A program made the position numbers and the translations under genes. Source: a virus. From it: 28,034 nt of DNA. The notes beneath the pieces were generated by a model. It did not search any database. It saw nothing but the letters and a program-made list of their open reading frames with translations, and was not told the DNA's origin. Of the stretch, positions 6,451 through 14,472 are shown one piece after another (position 1 is the stretch's first letter; the number at the start of each line of letters is the position of its first letter). The DNA lies in the IMG/VR virus record IMGVR_UViG_3300031857_001066, positions 1-28,034 of that record; one strand, written 5' to 3'.

Positions 6451-6839
6451 TACAGAGCCAAAGGATTAGCAGATTCTACAATATTACAAACTACATAAGC
6501 ATCATTACCTACGTTCTGTAAAGATGAAATATAATTAGAATTGGCAGTTAATTGGACTTCTATTTCTGCATATAATCTTCCAGTATCACAAAGTACCGTT
6601 TGCGTCCTATCAACTACAAATCCTATTGTTTCGGCATCAACAATAATTATCTGCTTATCATCTCCTACTGGAGTTTTTCTAAACGTAAATAAATGTGTTT
6701 TTACATTATTATTTAACTGGTAAACATAAATATTGTAATCTTCTAAATCAGCAATAAGTATATTTGCTCCAGCAGAATCTTTTACTTCAAAAGTTCTAAT
6801 AGTTACATCAGTTCCCTTTAATATGTTTTCTACTGCCAT
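6450..6839 (-). CDS. Baseplate/appendage beta-sandwich protein, 129 aa
   Basis: The sequence alternates strands without catalytic motifs (VTIRTFEVKDSAGANIL, YNIYVYQLNNNVKTHLF, LYAEIEVQLT). It begins MAVENILKGTDV. The pattern recalls N-terminal domains of BppU-like upper-baseplate or fibre-connector proteins that take two to three short strands between DSAG-like turns. It lies between two appendage genes and shares one base with each (TAATG at both ends), so it probably belongs to the adhesion apparatus. The family assignment is tentative. Confidence 0.55.
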   Translation of the reverse strand: MAVENILKGTDVTIRTFEVKDSAGANILIADLEDYNIYVYQLNNNVKTHLFTFRKTPVGDDKQIIIVDAETIGFVVDRTQTVLCDTGRLYAEIEVQLTANSNYISSLQNVGNDAYVVCNIVESANPLAL

Positions 6840-7390
6840 TATAAATCAATTATAATATATTGTAATGCAACAGATATTGGACTATTACCAGCCACTGGAT
6901 TACCGCCAACTGTTTTTAAATAAATACCTTTATTTGCAATTATTTGAGTATCTGCTGCGCTTGTTGCTTGTTGTTGACTTCCAACACTTACCCTATCTAA
7001 TGTGAAATTTAAAAAATTACTAAAGTATAATTGATTGTCAGTTGCTGTATCGGTATAGATAGCTATGTCTAAATTAGTTGTATATGAAACACTATTAAAT
7101 CTACCAGCTAAAACAGTGCTTGACAATAATACTATACCTTTATCAGCACCAGCAGGAGCAATTAATTGAACTGGAGTAACTCCACTTGTTAAAACTGAAG
7201 CACTTGGTATTGAAACAACGGTACTATAAATATTTGTAGGACTTGCTGCATCGTCAATACTATTTAATCCGCTATCGATTATATCTTGTATAATCTCACG
7301 TACCCTTGCTGCTGTGTTTTGTCTGCTTAATTCATCAGTAATATTAGCAAGCAATGTATTTGTTAAATCTGTTCTATTCTTTACAGCCAT
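6839..7390 (-). CDS. Tail appendage protein, 183 aa
   Basis: An N-terminal helical part (about 1-46, with ITDELSRQNTAARVREIIQD) is followed by a beta-rich, low-charge region, probably a sandwich (residues 55-183). A short helical head before a beta region is common at the base of phage fibres and appendages, where the helices attach to the baseplate. It starts at a TAATG junction with the LysM gene and ends in another with the next gene. No enzyme signature is seen. It is likely a trimeric or connecting structural part, inferred from composition and position. Confidence 0.55.
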   Translation of the reverse strand: MAVKNRTDLTNTLLANITDELSRQNTAARVREIIQDIIDSGLNSIDDAASPTNIYSTVVSIPSASVLTSGVTPVQLIAPAGADKGIVLLSSTVLAGRFNSVSYTTNLDIAIYTDTATDNQLYFSNFLNFTLDRVSVGSQQQATSAADTQIIANKGIYLKTVGGNPVAGNSPISVALQYIIIDL

Positions 7391-7671
7391 TAGTTAAATG
7401 ATAAATCAAAGCTTTCATCAAATGAATTTCCAGTATTAATAACTGGATAATCTGTTGAAATACTTATATTGTTAGTACTAAAATAATTAGTCAAATCAAA
7501 CCCTTGTTCTTCGTAAGTTATTTCTAAACCTACTAAATTAGGGTAGTGTATGTTAGTTATTGTAGGGTTATCTTCAATTATTTTGTAAACAAATTCAATA
7601 CTCCCATACAATTGCAAAGAAAGGTCAAAAATTGTTTGTCCATCCTTTACTGTTACTGTTTTAGTTGCCAT
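7390..7671 (-). CDS. LysM-domain baseplate protein
   Basis: Residues of about 5-52 form a LysM domain: VTVKDGQTIFDLSLQLYGS, then FVYKIIEDNP, then LVGLEITYEEQG, which corresponds to the usual GDTL...N...L..G..L pattern. In contractile phage tails a small LysM protein (gp53-like in T4, or the Mu and P2 equivalents) helps bind the tail tube and hub to the baseplate, and does not necessarily bind peptidoglycan. The C-terminal 35 residues are acidic and Asn/Ser/Phe-rich (SFDESFDLSFN). The position next to the gp25-like wedge supports a baseplate role. Confidence 0.8.
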   Translation of the reverse strand: MATKTVTVKDGQTIFDLSLQLYGSIEFVYKIIEDNPTITNIHYPNLVGLEITYEEQGFDLTNYFSTNNISISTDYPVINTGNSFDESFDLSFN

Positions 7672-7967
7672 TATTCTATTCTATTAGCGTCAATACTATA
7701 TTTATCGTTACCCTCAACCTTAACCTCGTTTACATTGTAACTATCGCTTTCAAGTTGAACCGTAATATTCCTTTTTATAATTTGCTCCATCCCTACCGAA
7801 GCTATGTAATTATCTATACCAACTCCGATAAGTGGGTATTGTTTAAATGCTCCGAAGTAACTTTTTATAATTAAAATTACATGGTTTTGGTCGCTATCGG
7901 ATATTTTAAAATCTCCGTTTTCTATAACCAAATCTAAATCACTATCTAATGCTATATCTTTAACCAT
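7671..7967 (-). CDS. gp25-like baseplate wedge protein (Mu gp46/P2 W family)
   Basis: This 98-aa protein shows the gp25/gpW pattern: IALDSDLDLVIENGDFKIS at the start, then a helix through HVILIIKSYFGAFKQYP and the stretch GVGIDNYIAS, with a final strand (YNVNEVKVEG). This family forms the core wedge that starts the tail sheath. It overlaps the spike gene by 8 bases and the LysM gene by one base, so synthesis is coupled. The family is supported by order (hub, spike, wedge) as well as motif. Length is normal. Confidence 0.8.
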   Translation of the reverse strand: MVKDIALDSDLDLVIENGDFKISDSDQNHVILIIKSYFGAFKQYPLIGVGIDNYIASVGMEQIIKRNITVQLESDSYNVNEVKVEGNDKYSIDANRIE

Positions 7968-8478
7968 TTCCGTGCAGTACTGTTGTGTTTTCTAATTCCG
8001 TTTGTTGTGTTGGCACTAATACCGTTGTTTCCAAAGACGTTGTAGGGCTTGTAACTGCTGGAGTGCTTACATTAACGTATGGGTGTGTATGGGTATTATA
8101 TTTAGTAACTAAGTCATTTACTAAGTCTTCTAAATTGTTTAGTTTTTCTACTAAATCTCCAACCTTTACCAATCCATCGTAATTATCGCCATTTAAATAT
8201 ATCTTTTCAATATCACTGAACATTGCTACATATCCAGTATATTTATTAATCATTGTTACAACTACCGTACTGTTTACAGTTGGAATAATTACAAATCCAT
8301 CCGTATTTTGAGCCATTAACCTAACTTCTAATAGGTCAGCATCTCCATTGATAGGTTCGCAATCACAAGTATTATTTGTTGTGTCTACTGACTTTACTTT
8401 GCACAAAACAGAGTACAAAACATCGTCTGTTTTTGTAAGTTCCCTTATCGCTTGTTTAATACTGTTGTTATTAGCCAT
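7960..8478 (-). CDS. Baseplate central spike protein (gpV/gp45-like)
   Basis: The N-terminal part (about 18-95) looks like an OB-fold: VLCKVKSVDTTNNTCDCEPI, followed by VRLMAQ and FVIIPTVNSTVVVTMIN. A short coiled coil follows (DLVEKLNNLEDLVNDLVTKY), then the NTHTHPY motif (HTH at residues 130-132) and a beta-helical or threonine-rich tip. In P2 gpV and Mu gp45 an HxH motif near the tip binds iron and the trimer pierces the outer membrane. The gene overlaps the hub gene by 8 bases. OB fold and HxH motif are seen; iron binding is inferred from the family. Confidence 0.85.
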   Translation of the reverse strand: MANNNSIKQAIRELTKTDDVLYSVLCKVKSVDTTNNTCDCEPINGDADLLEVRLMAQNTDGFVIIPTVNSTVVVTMINKYTGYVAMFSDIEKIYLNGDNYDGLVKVGDLVEKLNNLEDLVNDLVTKYNTHTHPYVNVSTPAVTSPTTSLETTVLVPTQQTELENTTVLHGNG

Positions 8479-9457
8479 TTAGTTTTATTCCTATTTCAAT
8501 GTCTTGTTTGTAACCATCTTCGGTATTAAAAGACCTTTTTACACTTACCACTTCATACGTTCCATTCTTTTCGGGTATCTTATCGCTTACTAATTTGCAA
8601 GCGTCCCCATGTCTAATATAAGGCTCTCCGAATGTTTTAAACGAACCGCTAAATCCCTCATATTTCCACTCAGCTAACTTTAATTCTGCGAACTTTCTTA
8701 ATGCTGTTTCTGTTGCGTTTTGAGTATGGAATGTTTTTAAAGCACCATCTTCATCGCCTACTTCAACTTCTGTTTTACTGTTATCACTTGAATTTATAGA
8801 TACCGCCTTTACTTTCAATCTCATGTCTTCTTCACGTTGGTATTCTAAACTTGAATCATCTATTATGCTTTCTTCAAACTTAAATTCAATCGTTTGTGTA
8901 TCGCTTGCATCGGACGCTAAACCGACATTTAAAACACCATCAACAAAGTAACTATAAAAACCATAATCACTTTTTAACGTGTCCAATACTTGTGCTACAC
9001 TTGCATTGCTTATTTTAAAACTACCCAAATTAACTTCTAATAAAGTTCTAAAATTTACAACCGTACCAATTATATCAGTAAGCAATTGTTTTAGCGTTAC
9101 CGTTGTTTTAGAATACTTCGGTATAATAGTTTGTTTTAAAATAAACATATTATCTTCACACTCCAATACTATTGGTGTTTTTGGACTAACCTTTGTTATG
9201 TAACCATTAAACACCGTTCTAAGGTCAGGGAAATAGCCTAATTCAATCTTAACACTATCCCCTCTTTTAAAAATACTATTCAATCCAACAGCTATTGGCT
9301 TACCATCAAAATTTAACTTTCTCGGTATAGTGATTTTTGCAGTTTCTGTTAAATTCTCATAACTGCTTTCAATTTCTACACTATTAACAAAGTCAAATAC
9401 TATTTCAGTACCATCCGTTTTACTCGTAAATGTTATTTTGCTATTTAGTCTTAACAT
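8471..9457 (-). CDS. Baseplate hub protein (Mu gp44/P2 D/T4 gp27-like)
   Basis: This 328-aa protein has the hub pattern. It starts LRLNSKITFTSKTDGTEI with repeated strands, then KRGDSVKIELGYFP and TVFNGYITKVSP (a typical gpD/gp27 first barrel), VLECEDNMFIL, and a second barrel near the end with GEPYIRHGDACKLVSDKIP and TYEVVSVKRSFN. The hub joins tail tube and spike. Its position directly upstream of the spike and downstream of the tape measure and DUF6046-like genes matches contractile-tail order. Family is assigned from pattern and order. Confidence 0.8.
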   Translation of the reverse strand: MLRLNSKITFTSKTDGTEIVFDFVNSVEIESSYENLTETAKITIPRKLNFDGKPIAVGLNSIFKRGDSVKIELGYFPDLRTVFNGYITKVSPKTPIVLECEDNMFILKQTIIPKYSKTTVTLKQLLTDIIGTVVNFRTLLEVNLGSFKISNASVAQVLDTLKSDYGFYSYFVDGVLNVGLASDASDTQTIEFKFEESIIDDSSLEYQREEDMRLKVKAVSINSSDNSKTEVEVGDEDGALKTFHTQNATETALRKFAELKLAEWKYEGFSGSFKTFGEPYIRHGDACKLVSDKIPEKNGTYEVVSVKRSFNTEDGYKQDIEIGIKLNG

Positions 9458-10131
9458 TATATAAATCTTGGACTTGCTTTAGATGTTCCTGCTGTTGTAT
9501 TTTGTGTTTGGCTCTTAATCTCAAAAGGTGTTTCACTTAAACAATTAAGTTCAAACGGTTGTACGTTTCTCATCCCCTCTACTTGAGCAAAAGAATAATC
9601 CTTAATTACTATATCTTTAATCCCAAACATATTGATATATTGAGATGCAATAGAAATAGGTGTAGGTGCATCGCAAAAATCTTTCAATCTTTTTACATCT
9701 TGCTCAGGATAGTAATCTTGTGCAGCCGAAGTTATAACACCCTTAATATTTATTGTGTAATCCCCATCACTAATATACTCTTTTATAGTTCCGTTTCTAC
9801 CTTGTATTGAAGTCGTTATAATGTTTTTACTTTGGTTTATATCACACAGTGCCACTCCAAAATGAATGGTATCTAATGTAATCTTTTTACCATCGTACGC
9901 AATATAATTCATTCCCATAAACGTAAGAACGTCAAATACTGGCAACCCAAAGAAACTATTTTGTTTATCCCTTTGTCCATCTTCTTTAGCTAACTCCTGC
10001 AAAGTAGCTACATTACCACCATTTACTTGATAAAATTTAGGCTTAATAAAAGATAGTCCGAAGTTCTTTAAAATTAACTCCGATTGTCCTTTAGGATTAA
10101 AACCCTCATTTAATGTAAAATTATTATTCAT
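9457..10131 (-). CDS. Tail tube initiator/baseplate protein, DUF6046-like
   Basis: This 224-aa protein sits between tape measure and hub, the place of Mu gp43 and T4 gp48/gp54-like tube-initiator proteins. Residues of about 60-215 hold the typical stretches FFGLPVFDVLTFMG, ITTSIQGRNGTIKEYISDGDY and INIKGVI, then a P-rich link and FELNCLSETPFEIK. The GRNGTIKEYI pattern is one I associate with DUF6046 baseplate proteins of Bacteroidota phages. One-base TAATG overlaps join it to both neighbours. The DUF name is from memory and should be treated as probable only. Confidence 0.7.
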   Translation of the reverse strand: MNNNFTLNEGFNPKGQSELILKNFGLSFIKPKFYQVNGGNVATLQELAKEDGQRDKQNSFFGLPVFDVLTFMGMNYIAYDGKKITLDTIHFGVALCDINQSKNIITTSIQGRNGTIKEYISDGDYTINIKGVITSAAQDYYPEQDVKRLKDFCDAPTPISIASQYINMFGIKDIVIKDYSFAQVEGMRNVQPFELNCLSETPFEIKSQTQNTTAGTSKASPRFI

Positions 10132-11660
10132 TATCGAGTAATCATATTTAAATCGTTTACACTTTCTAACAATACTTTAGTTACTTGCTCTTTTATTTGA
10201 GCATAACCGCCTTGTATGTTTTGTGTGCTTATTTCTAATTTCTCTACTAATTTTTCAATGTTAATAGTCAAGCTTTGTGGTCTTGCTCCGCTTACTTCTG
10301 TTCCGCTACCTAATCCCTTACCGCTTGCATTTCCGTTTGCATCAACTCCACCAGTAGCCCCCATTGAACTGCCTAAAGCACCGCCTATACCATTCTCTGC
10401 ATTGAACTCTTTTTTACCTTTAATTATTCCGCTTAATGCTGCTCCTTTTTGTATTCCATCAGCTTCGGAAAACTTCATTAAAGCCTCTTTCATTTTATCT
10501 TGGTTACGTGTTAAAACAGATTCTAACATTAATCCAATACCTTGAAAGTTAAGTTTAATAACCTTGCCCATGTTTGAAAACACATTTAAGAAAGCGTAAA
10601 CACTCTCTCTAAATCCGCTAAACTTATCCCATAAATAGGTTATTCCATCTACTAAAGCCAATACCCACCCTAAAATTGGCACTGCCTTTATTGCTTGTCC
10701 TATACCTTGTATTCCACGTTTTAAGAATCCAGCAGCAACAGCACTTTTACTCATACCCATAGCCATTGCTCTTTGTATGAGTGCAAATGATGAACTTTGA
10801 ATAGTAGCTAATTTTAACTTAATATAGTACGAACCCCACAATATAACTGCCATTTTAATAAGTGGAATCAATGCTTTAAATACATTAAGCATCATTGAAA
10901 GTCCTTTAACAATAGTAAAAATAGCAGGCTTTAAAGCATTAAATACGTCATAAAGTAAAAATGTGAATTGGTCTTTTAAATTGCTTATTTGACCGCCTAC
11001 TGTTTTGCTTTGGTTTTCTAATCCTTTAAAAAACATACCGCCTTTTTGACTTGCCTTTGCAAAAGAATCAGTTAATTGCTCATAAGTAACATCCATCTCT
11101 TTTAACTCAGCAACACTTTTACCAGTTGACTTAGCTAACATTTGATAAATAGGAATACCAGCAAATGCAAACTGTTTAACGTCCATTGCACTTGCCTTGC
11201 CTAATGTTTTTATCTGCTGTAAGTTTACAGCCATTCTACTCAATTCATCAGTACCGCCACCAGTAGCAGCAATAGCATTCCCTAAACCTAATACATCAGT
11301 TCGTGCTTGTCCAGCACTTACACCAGCACCAATAAGTAAGCTATTTGCTTGTACCAAACTTGCAACGTCAAACGGAGTACTTGCAGCATCTTTTTTAATC
11401 TGTTCAAATACACCAGCAGCCTTTTGTGAACTACCTAATAGCGTTTCTAAACGCATACGCATTGAATCAAACTGAACACCAGTATCTAATACAGATTTCC
11501 CTAATGCTCCAACTCCTAATCCTACTGCTAATGTTTTTAACTTACTTCCTAAACTGTTAAATGAACTATCTAATTGCTGCGTTTGCTTAATTGCAGCATT
11601 CATCTTACCAGTAAATAAGTCTTGAAGTGAAAGGGTATATTTTAAATTCTGATTACTCAT
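10131..11660 (-). CDS. Tail tape measure protein
   Basis: This 509-aa protein has the composition of a tape measure: an N-terminal helical part with the phage TMP core (SVLDTGVQFDSMRMRLETLL, then a Gly/Ala-rich section ending FAFAGIPIYQMLAKSTGKS), a hydrophobic middle with membrane-like segments (about 240-345), and a Gly/Ser-rich section before a final helix. It sets tail length and probably escorts DNA through the inner membrane. With about 0.15 nm per residue, the tail would be roughly 75 nm, a short myovirus tail. It starts inside the end of the frameshifted chaperone frame and ends in a TAATG with the next gene. Identification is strong. Confidence 0.9.
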   Translation of the reverse strand: MSNQNLKYTLSLQDLFTGKMNAAIKQTQQLDSSFNSLGSKLKTLAVGLGVGALGKSVLDTGVQFDSMRMRLETLLGSSQKAAGVFEQIKKDAASTPFDVASLVQANSLLIGAGVSAGQARTDVLGLGNAIAATGGGTDELSRMAVNLQQIKTLGKASAMDVKQFAFAGIPIYQMLAKSTGKSVAELKEMDVTYEQLTDSFAKASQKGGMFFKGLENQSKTVGGQISNLKDQFTFLLYDVFNALKPAIFTIVKGLSMMLNVFKALIPLIKMAVILWGSYYIKLKLATIQSSSFALIQRAMAMGMSKSAVAAGFLKRGIQGIGQAIKAVPILGWVLALVDGITYLWDKFSGFRESVYAFLNVFSNMGKVIKLNFQGIGLMLESVLTRNQDKMKEALMKFSEADGIQKGAALSGIIKGKKEFNAENGIGGALGSSMGATGGVDANGNASGKGLGSGTEVSGARPQSLTINIEKLVEKLEISTQNIQGGYAQIKEQVTKVLLESVNDLNMITR

Positions 11661-11838
11661 TTTTATCTTGTAGCGTTCCGTTAAACTTTAATACAAAAAA
11701 CATTTCAGATACCAGCTTACAAAACTGATTATCAGTTAGTTTATCTACATTAATATTTGGATAATAAAAACGGAGCATTGCGGTATTTTTTAACACCTCC
11801 TGCTCCGCTATTTCACTTGAATACTGGTTTAATTTTTT
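11653..11838 (-). CDS. -1 frame extension of tail assembly chaperone (GT-like product)
   Basis: This frame has no start of its own. It is reached if ribosomes slip back by one at 11844-11838 and then reads 61 codons to a TAA at 11655-11653, just inside the tape measure start. The extension begins KKLNQYSSEIAEQE and ends NGTLQDKNE. Fused to the first 107 residues of the chaperone it gives a protein of about 168 aa, the usual relation of lambda G and GT. The GT part recruits tape measure and tube protein. A conserved open frame ending exactly at the tape measure gene is strong support. Confidence 0.8.
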   Translation of the reverse strand, partial: KKLNQYSSEIAEQEVLKNTAMLRFYYPNINVDKLTDNQFCKLVSEMFFVLKFNGTLQDKNE

Positions 11839-11844
11839 TTTAAA
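11771..11844 (-). promoter_or_regulatory. Programmed -1 frameshift site: slippery TTTAAAA and downstream hairpin
   Basis: On the minus strand the chaperone codons GTT TTA AAA place T TTA AAA in the correct phase for a -1 slip (11844-11838), followed by more A. The run of nine A makes slippage likely. Thirty bases on, CGGAGCA (11807-11801) pairs with TGCTCCG (11777-11771), and an inner GGTGTT/AATACC stem can extend the hairpin. The spacer is longer than the usual 5-9 bases, so the hairpin's part is uncertain. Confidence 0.75.
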
Positions 11845-12158
11845 ACAGCTTCCTTTTTTCTTAACATTTCTACAATAGGAGTTTCACAGGACATTAAAGC
11901 CTCATCATTTTGGATAATCAAACTTAATTCATCGCCTCCAATATAACAAGATTTTAAACACGCTTCAACAGCTTTTAAAGGGTCATTTCCAGTTGCTAAT
12001 TTACTTACCATTGCGTAAATCATACGGTCAGGCTTCTTTAAATAAATCGTTGCAAACTCTGTTTCTTCATCGTTTAAAGGTGCTTCAATAGTGTAAACTA
12101 TCTTATGCTTCCCCTTTAAGCTGTTTAATTCCAATTGTAATTCTTCTTTAGTTTTCAT
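11829..12158 (-). CDS. Tail assembly chaperone (lambda G-like)
   Basis: This 109-aa protein lies between tail tube and tape measure, the fixed place of tail chaperones. It begins MKTKEELQLELNSLKGKHKI, has a beta-like section (IVYTIEAPLNDEETEFATIYL) and helices with DRMIYAMVSKLATG and NDPLKAVEACLKSCYIGG, and ends ...EAVLKKN. The end is the slippery site for the -1 frameshift described at 11771-11844. It should coat the tape measure before tube assembly. The start has the leader AACTAAAACTAA. Function is assigned from order and the frameshift, not from sequence similarity. Confidence 0.82.
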   Translation of the reverse strand: MKTKEELQLELNSLKGKHKIVYTIEAPLNDEETEFATIYLKKPDRMIYAMVSKLATGNDPLKAVEACLKSCYIGGDELSLIIQNDEALMSCETPIVEMLRKKEAVLKKN

Positions 12159-12180
12159 TTAGTTTTAGTTTTAATAGTTA

Positions 12181-12606
12181 TTATGCCCAATCAATATGAG
12201 AAATAATAAGTTCCAACTCAACTGGAATAGAAGTGTCGCCAGTTGCGGTTTCTCTGCTATTCTTTTTGAATCGTACATTTCTCAATTTATGAATACGTGG
12301 TGTTAATGCAGAATCCAAATAAGCTACGATAATATCGAACTCAGGAATATCCATTACCAAACCATTTGGTGCTACTGATTGCAAATTTTCGATTTCTTCC
12401 ATCAACAAGGTTACGCTTGCTGTTGGCTCAATCTTACCATATCCACGAGATACTGGTCTACGTCCAGCACCATAAATATTAGTCATATCTTGAGTTTCAT
12501 CATATTTTATTGCAGTTACACCAACGATAGGCACACCCATTACATTCATTGTAATGTCGCTCCATTCGTAGCTTTTACCGTTAATTAAAGGTTGTATGTT
12601 ATTCAT
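12181..12606 (-). CDS. Tail tube protein
   Basis: This 141-aa protein lies between sheath and chaperone, where the tube gene sits in myoviruses. It has repeated strands with the pattern YEWSDITMNVMGVPIVGVTA and IKYDETQD, then IYGAGRRPVSRGYGKIEPTA, a common early motif of tube proteins that resemble the T4 gp19/P2 FII fold, and a last strand pair (TSIPVELELIISHIDWA). It forms stacked hexamers through which DNA passes. Length is near the expected 140-170. Assignment is by pattern and position. Confidence 0.85.
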   Translation of the reverse strand: MNNIQPLINGKSYEWSDITMNVMGVPIVGVTAIKYDETQDMTNIYGAGRRPVSRGYGKIEPTASVTLLMEEIENLQSVAPNGLVMDIPEFDIIVAYLDSALTPRIHKLRNVRFKKNSRETATGDTSIPVELELIISHIDWA

Positions 12607-12625
12607 TTTTTCTTAATGTTTTTAA

Positions 12626-14131
12626 TTAAATACTTACTGCAAAGCCTACGTTTACTTCGATATTATCTGCACTTCCTAATGGTACAATAGATACTGAAAT
12701 CTCTAAAGTTGATGTGCTTAATACATCTTGTGTAGGGTCAATTGTAACGCTAAAAGCACTTACCTCTGCATCTCTTTGCATTACATCTAAAGCACGTTTA
12801 CAAAGTGATTCAAAATAAGCTATTACATCATCTGTAAGGCTTCCATCTTCGTTTACTTTTATAGGACTTGCTAAAGCTGGCAATAAGAAAGTACGCATAC
12901 CTCTAATTGCTTTGTTGATAGTTCTATTGTTATTGATACGAGAATAATCAGAAGTTATTAAAGTTGAAGTATAAGGATTGTTAAAATAACTACCAGTTAA
13001 ACCAATATGCTTTCTTAAAAATACAAATCCTTTTGCGTCTAAATTATCAATTGAACCATCTGAAATTACATTGTAAACTTGACCGTTTGCAAAGTTCAAA
13101 GTTTCATACTCTGTATTCGCTACGTTAAATTTAGATACCCATGCAATTGATTCGCTTACTTTTGCAAATGCTACTGCTCCTAAACAAGTACCTAAACATC
13201 CGATACTTTTGTTAGTTGCTTTCCACAACTTATAACCTTTTGCTGCACCATCTTGTCCAAACATAACAGATACGTTTTGTGAACTTAAAGAGTGTGTAGT
13301 TGTTAAAGCTGTTAAGTCAGCAGTGCCAGCAAAGTCAGGATTGTAAAGAATCTCTAAAGGTTTGTGATTTGCTTCGTTGTTTGTTGCTTGTGTTTGTAAT
13401 AAAGTTACTGTTCCAGTTGCATAAGCAGCTTGAGTGTAAACACCTAATTGGCGAATAGCACCTAAAGCGTAATTTTGCATTGTTGTAACCTCTGCAAAGT
13501 CAGCAGATACAGCATAAATACCAATATATAGATTTCCTTTAGGTTGTAATCTAAAGTATTCCCCTACGTGATAGTGCATAATATCAATTGTACTTGCAAC
13601 ACCTACTACTACGTTTTGTGTTAATGTTCCTGCAACAGTTCCAGTTAATGTAGCTACATAAGGAGTACCACTATTTAAGAAGATACCCTCAGTTTTTGGT
13701 GCTGTAATTGTTACCGTTGCTGTTGATGGACTTGCACTATAACCATGTGTAGACGTACCTAAGTTAATCTCTGCTGCTAAACGTGCTGCCGAAGTTGTTA
13801 AACTTGTGATATCTGCTGTTACTTGTGTATAATTAGCAATTGTTACTGCGCCCTCAATTCCAGTTACTACTAATTTAACAGTATCGCCTACTGCTCCTTT
13901 ATTAGTTACTTCAAAGGTTGCTGTTGATGCTGTTGCACCAGTTCCTACATTAGTAATACCTAATGCCTCCGCTTCTGCTAAACTAAAAACTTGTTTAATT
14001 CTGTTATTAGAACTAAAACCAGTTGGTAAAGTAGCCGAAGTGTAAAATAAAAGTGCTGAGATATGGTCTTCGCCTGCTAATGGACGTCCTAAACCTCCCT
14101 GACCTTTAATAAATACTACATCGTTTGCCAT
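12626..14131 (-). CDS. Tail sheath protein, DUF2586-like, with inserted beta domain
   Basis: The 501-aa sheath forms the contractile outer tube. The N-terminus (VVFIKGQGGLGRPLAG, HISALLFYT) and C-terminus (RINNNRTINKAIRGMRTFL, ESLCKRALDVMQRDAEVSAF, then strands to the end) fit sheath proteins of Bacteroidota phages. Between them, residues of about 65-185 carry an extra domain made of Thr/Ala/Gly-rich strands (GAVGDTVKLVVTGIEGAVT and STATVTITAPK), probably a beta-sandwich facing outward. The gene is followed by the tube gene 20 bases on. DUF number is from memory; the sheath call is strong from length, position and the C-terminal domain. Confidence 0.85.
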   Translation of the reverse strand: MANDVVFIKGQGGLGRPLAGEDHISALLFYTSATLPTGFSSNNRIKQVFSLAEAEALGITNVGTGATASTATFEVTNKGAVGDTVKLVVTGIEGAVTIANYTQVTADITSLTTSAARLAAEINLGTSTHGYSASPSTATVTITAPKTEGIFLNSGTPYVATLTGTVAGTLTQNVVVGVASTIDIMHYHVGEYFRLQPKGNLYIGIYAVSADFAEVTTMQNYALGAIRQLGVYTQAAYATGTVTLLQTQATNNEANHKPLEILYNPDFAGTADLTALTTTHSLSSQNVSVMFGQDGAAKGYKLWKATNKSIGCLGTCLGAVAFAKVSESIAWVSKFNVANTEYETLNFANGQVYNVISDGSIDNLDAKGFVFLRKHIGLTGSYFNNPYTSTLITSDYSRINNNRTINKAIRGMRTFLLPALASPIKVNEDGSLTDDVIAYFESLCKRALDVMQRDAEVSAFSVTIDPTQDVLSTSTLEISVSIVPLGSADNIEVNVGFAVSI

Positions 14132-14148
14132 TTAAAATATTTTTAAGA

Positions 14149-14415
14149 TTATTTCTTTTTGTTTGATTTTGTAGGTTTCTCAACCTCACTTTTTGGCTCT
14201 GCTACTTCTTCTTTAGTTTCTGCAACTACTTCATTAAGTTTTTCTGTTTCGCCTTTGAATACAAAAATCTTAACATTTCTGTCAAGCGCATTTTGTCGCA
14301 TTACTGCTATTTCATTGTTTAAATAAACACCACCATCTCCAAGTACACATAATGTTTTAACATCATCTTTACTCAAATAAGGTTGCGCTAATTTACTTGC
14401 AAATTCATTTGTCAT
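14149..14415 (-). CDS. Small head-tail or capsid-associated protein, 88 aa
   Basis: The protein has a compact N-terminal part (residues 1-55: FASKLAQPYLSKDDVKTLCV, LGDGGVYLN and NVKIFVFKG) and a highly charged, disordered C-terminal tail of K and E (EEVAEPKSEVEKPTKSNKKK). It sits between capsid and sheath genes, a place often held by head completion or tail assembly proteins. No motif decides. Its start follows an AAACTAAACTAAA leader, and the hairpin at 14434-14461 lies just upstream. Confidence 0.5.
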   Translation of the reverse strand: MTNEFASKLAQPYLSKDDVKTLCVLGDGGVYLNNEIAVMRQNALDRNVKIFVFKGETEKLNEVVAETKEEVAEPKSEVEKPTKSNKKK

Positions 14416-14433
14416 TTTAGTTTAGTTTAAATA

Positions 14434-14461
14434 AGCACACCCGAAGTTAATCGAGTGTGCT
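14434..14461 (-). terminator. Hairpin after major capsid gene, likely attenuator
   Basis: On the minus strand AGCACAC (14461-14455) pairs with GTGTGCT (14440-14434) over seven base pairs across a 14-base loop, followed by TTATTT. It starts 12 bases after the capsid stop. The T run is weak, so it may be a partial terminator that lets some transcription continue into the tail genes, giving more capsid message than tail message. Confidence 0.6.
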
Positions 14462-14472
14462 ATAAGTTATTA

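Noticed and set aside
7390-7671. LysM protein as a cell-wall hydrolase or lysis protein
   Set aside because: No catalytic domain; place between appendage and gp25-like wedge fits a baseplate LysM protein.
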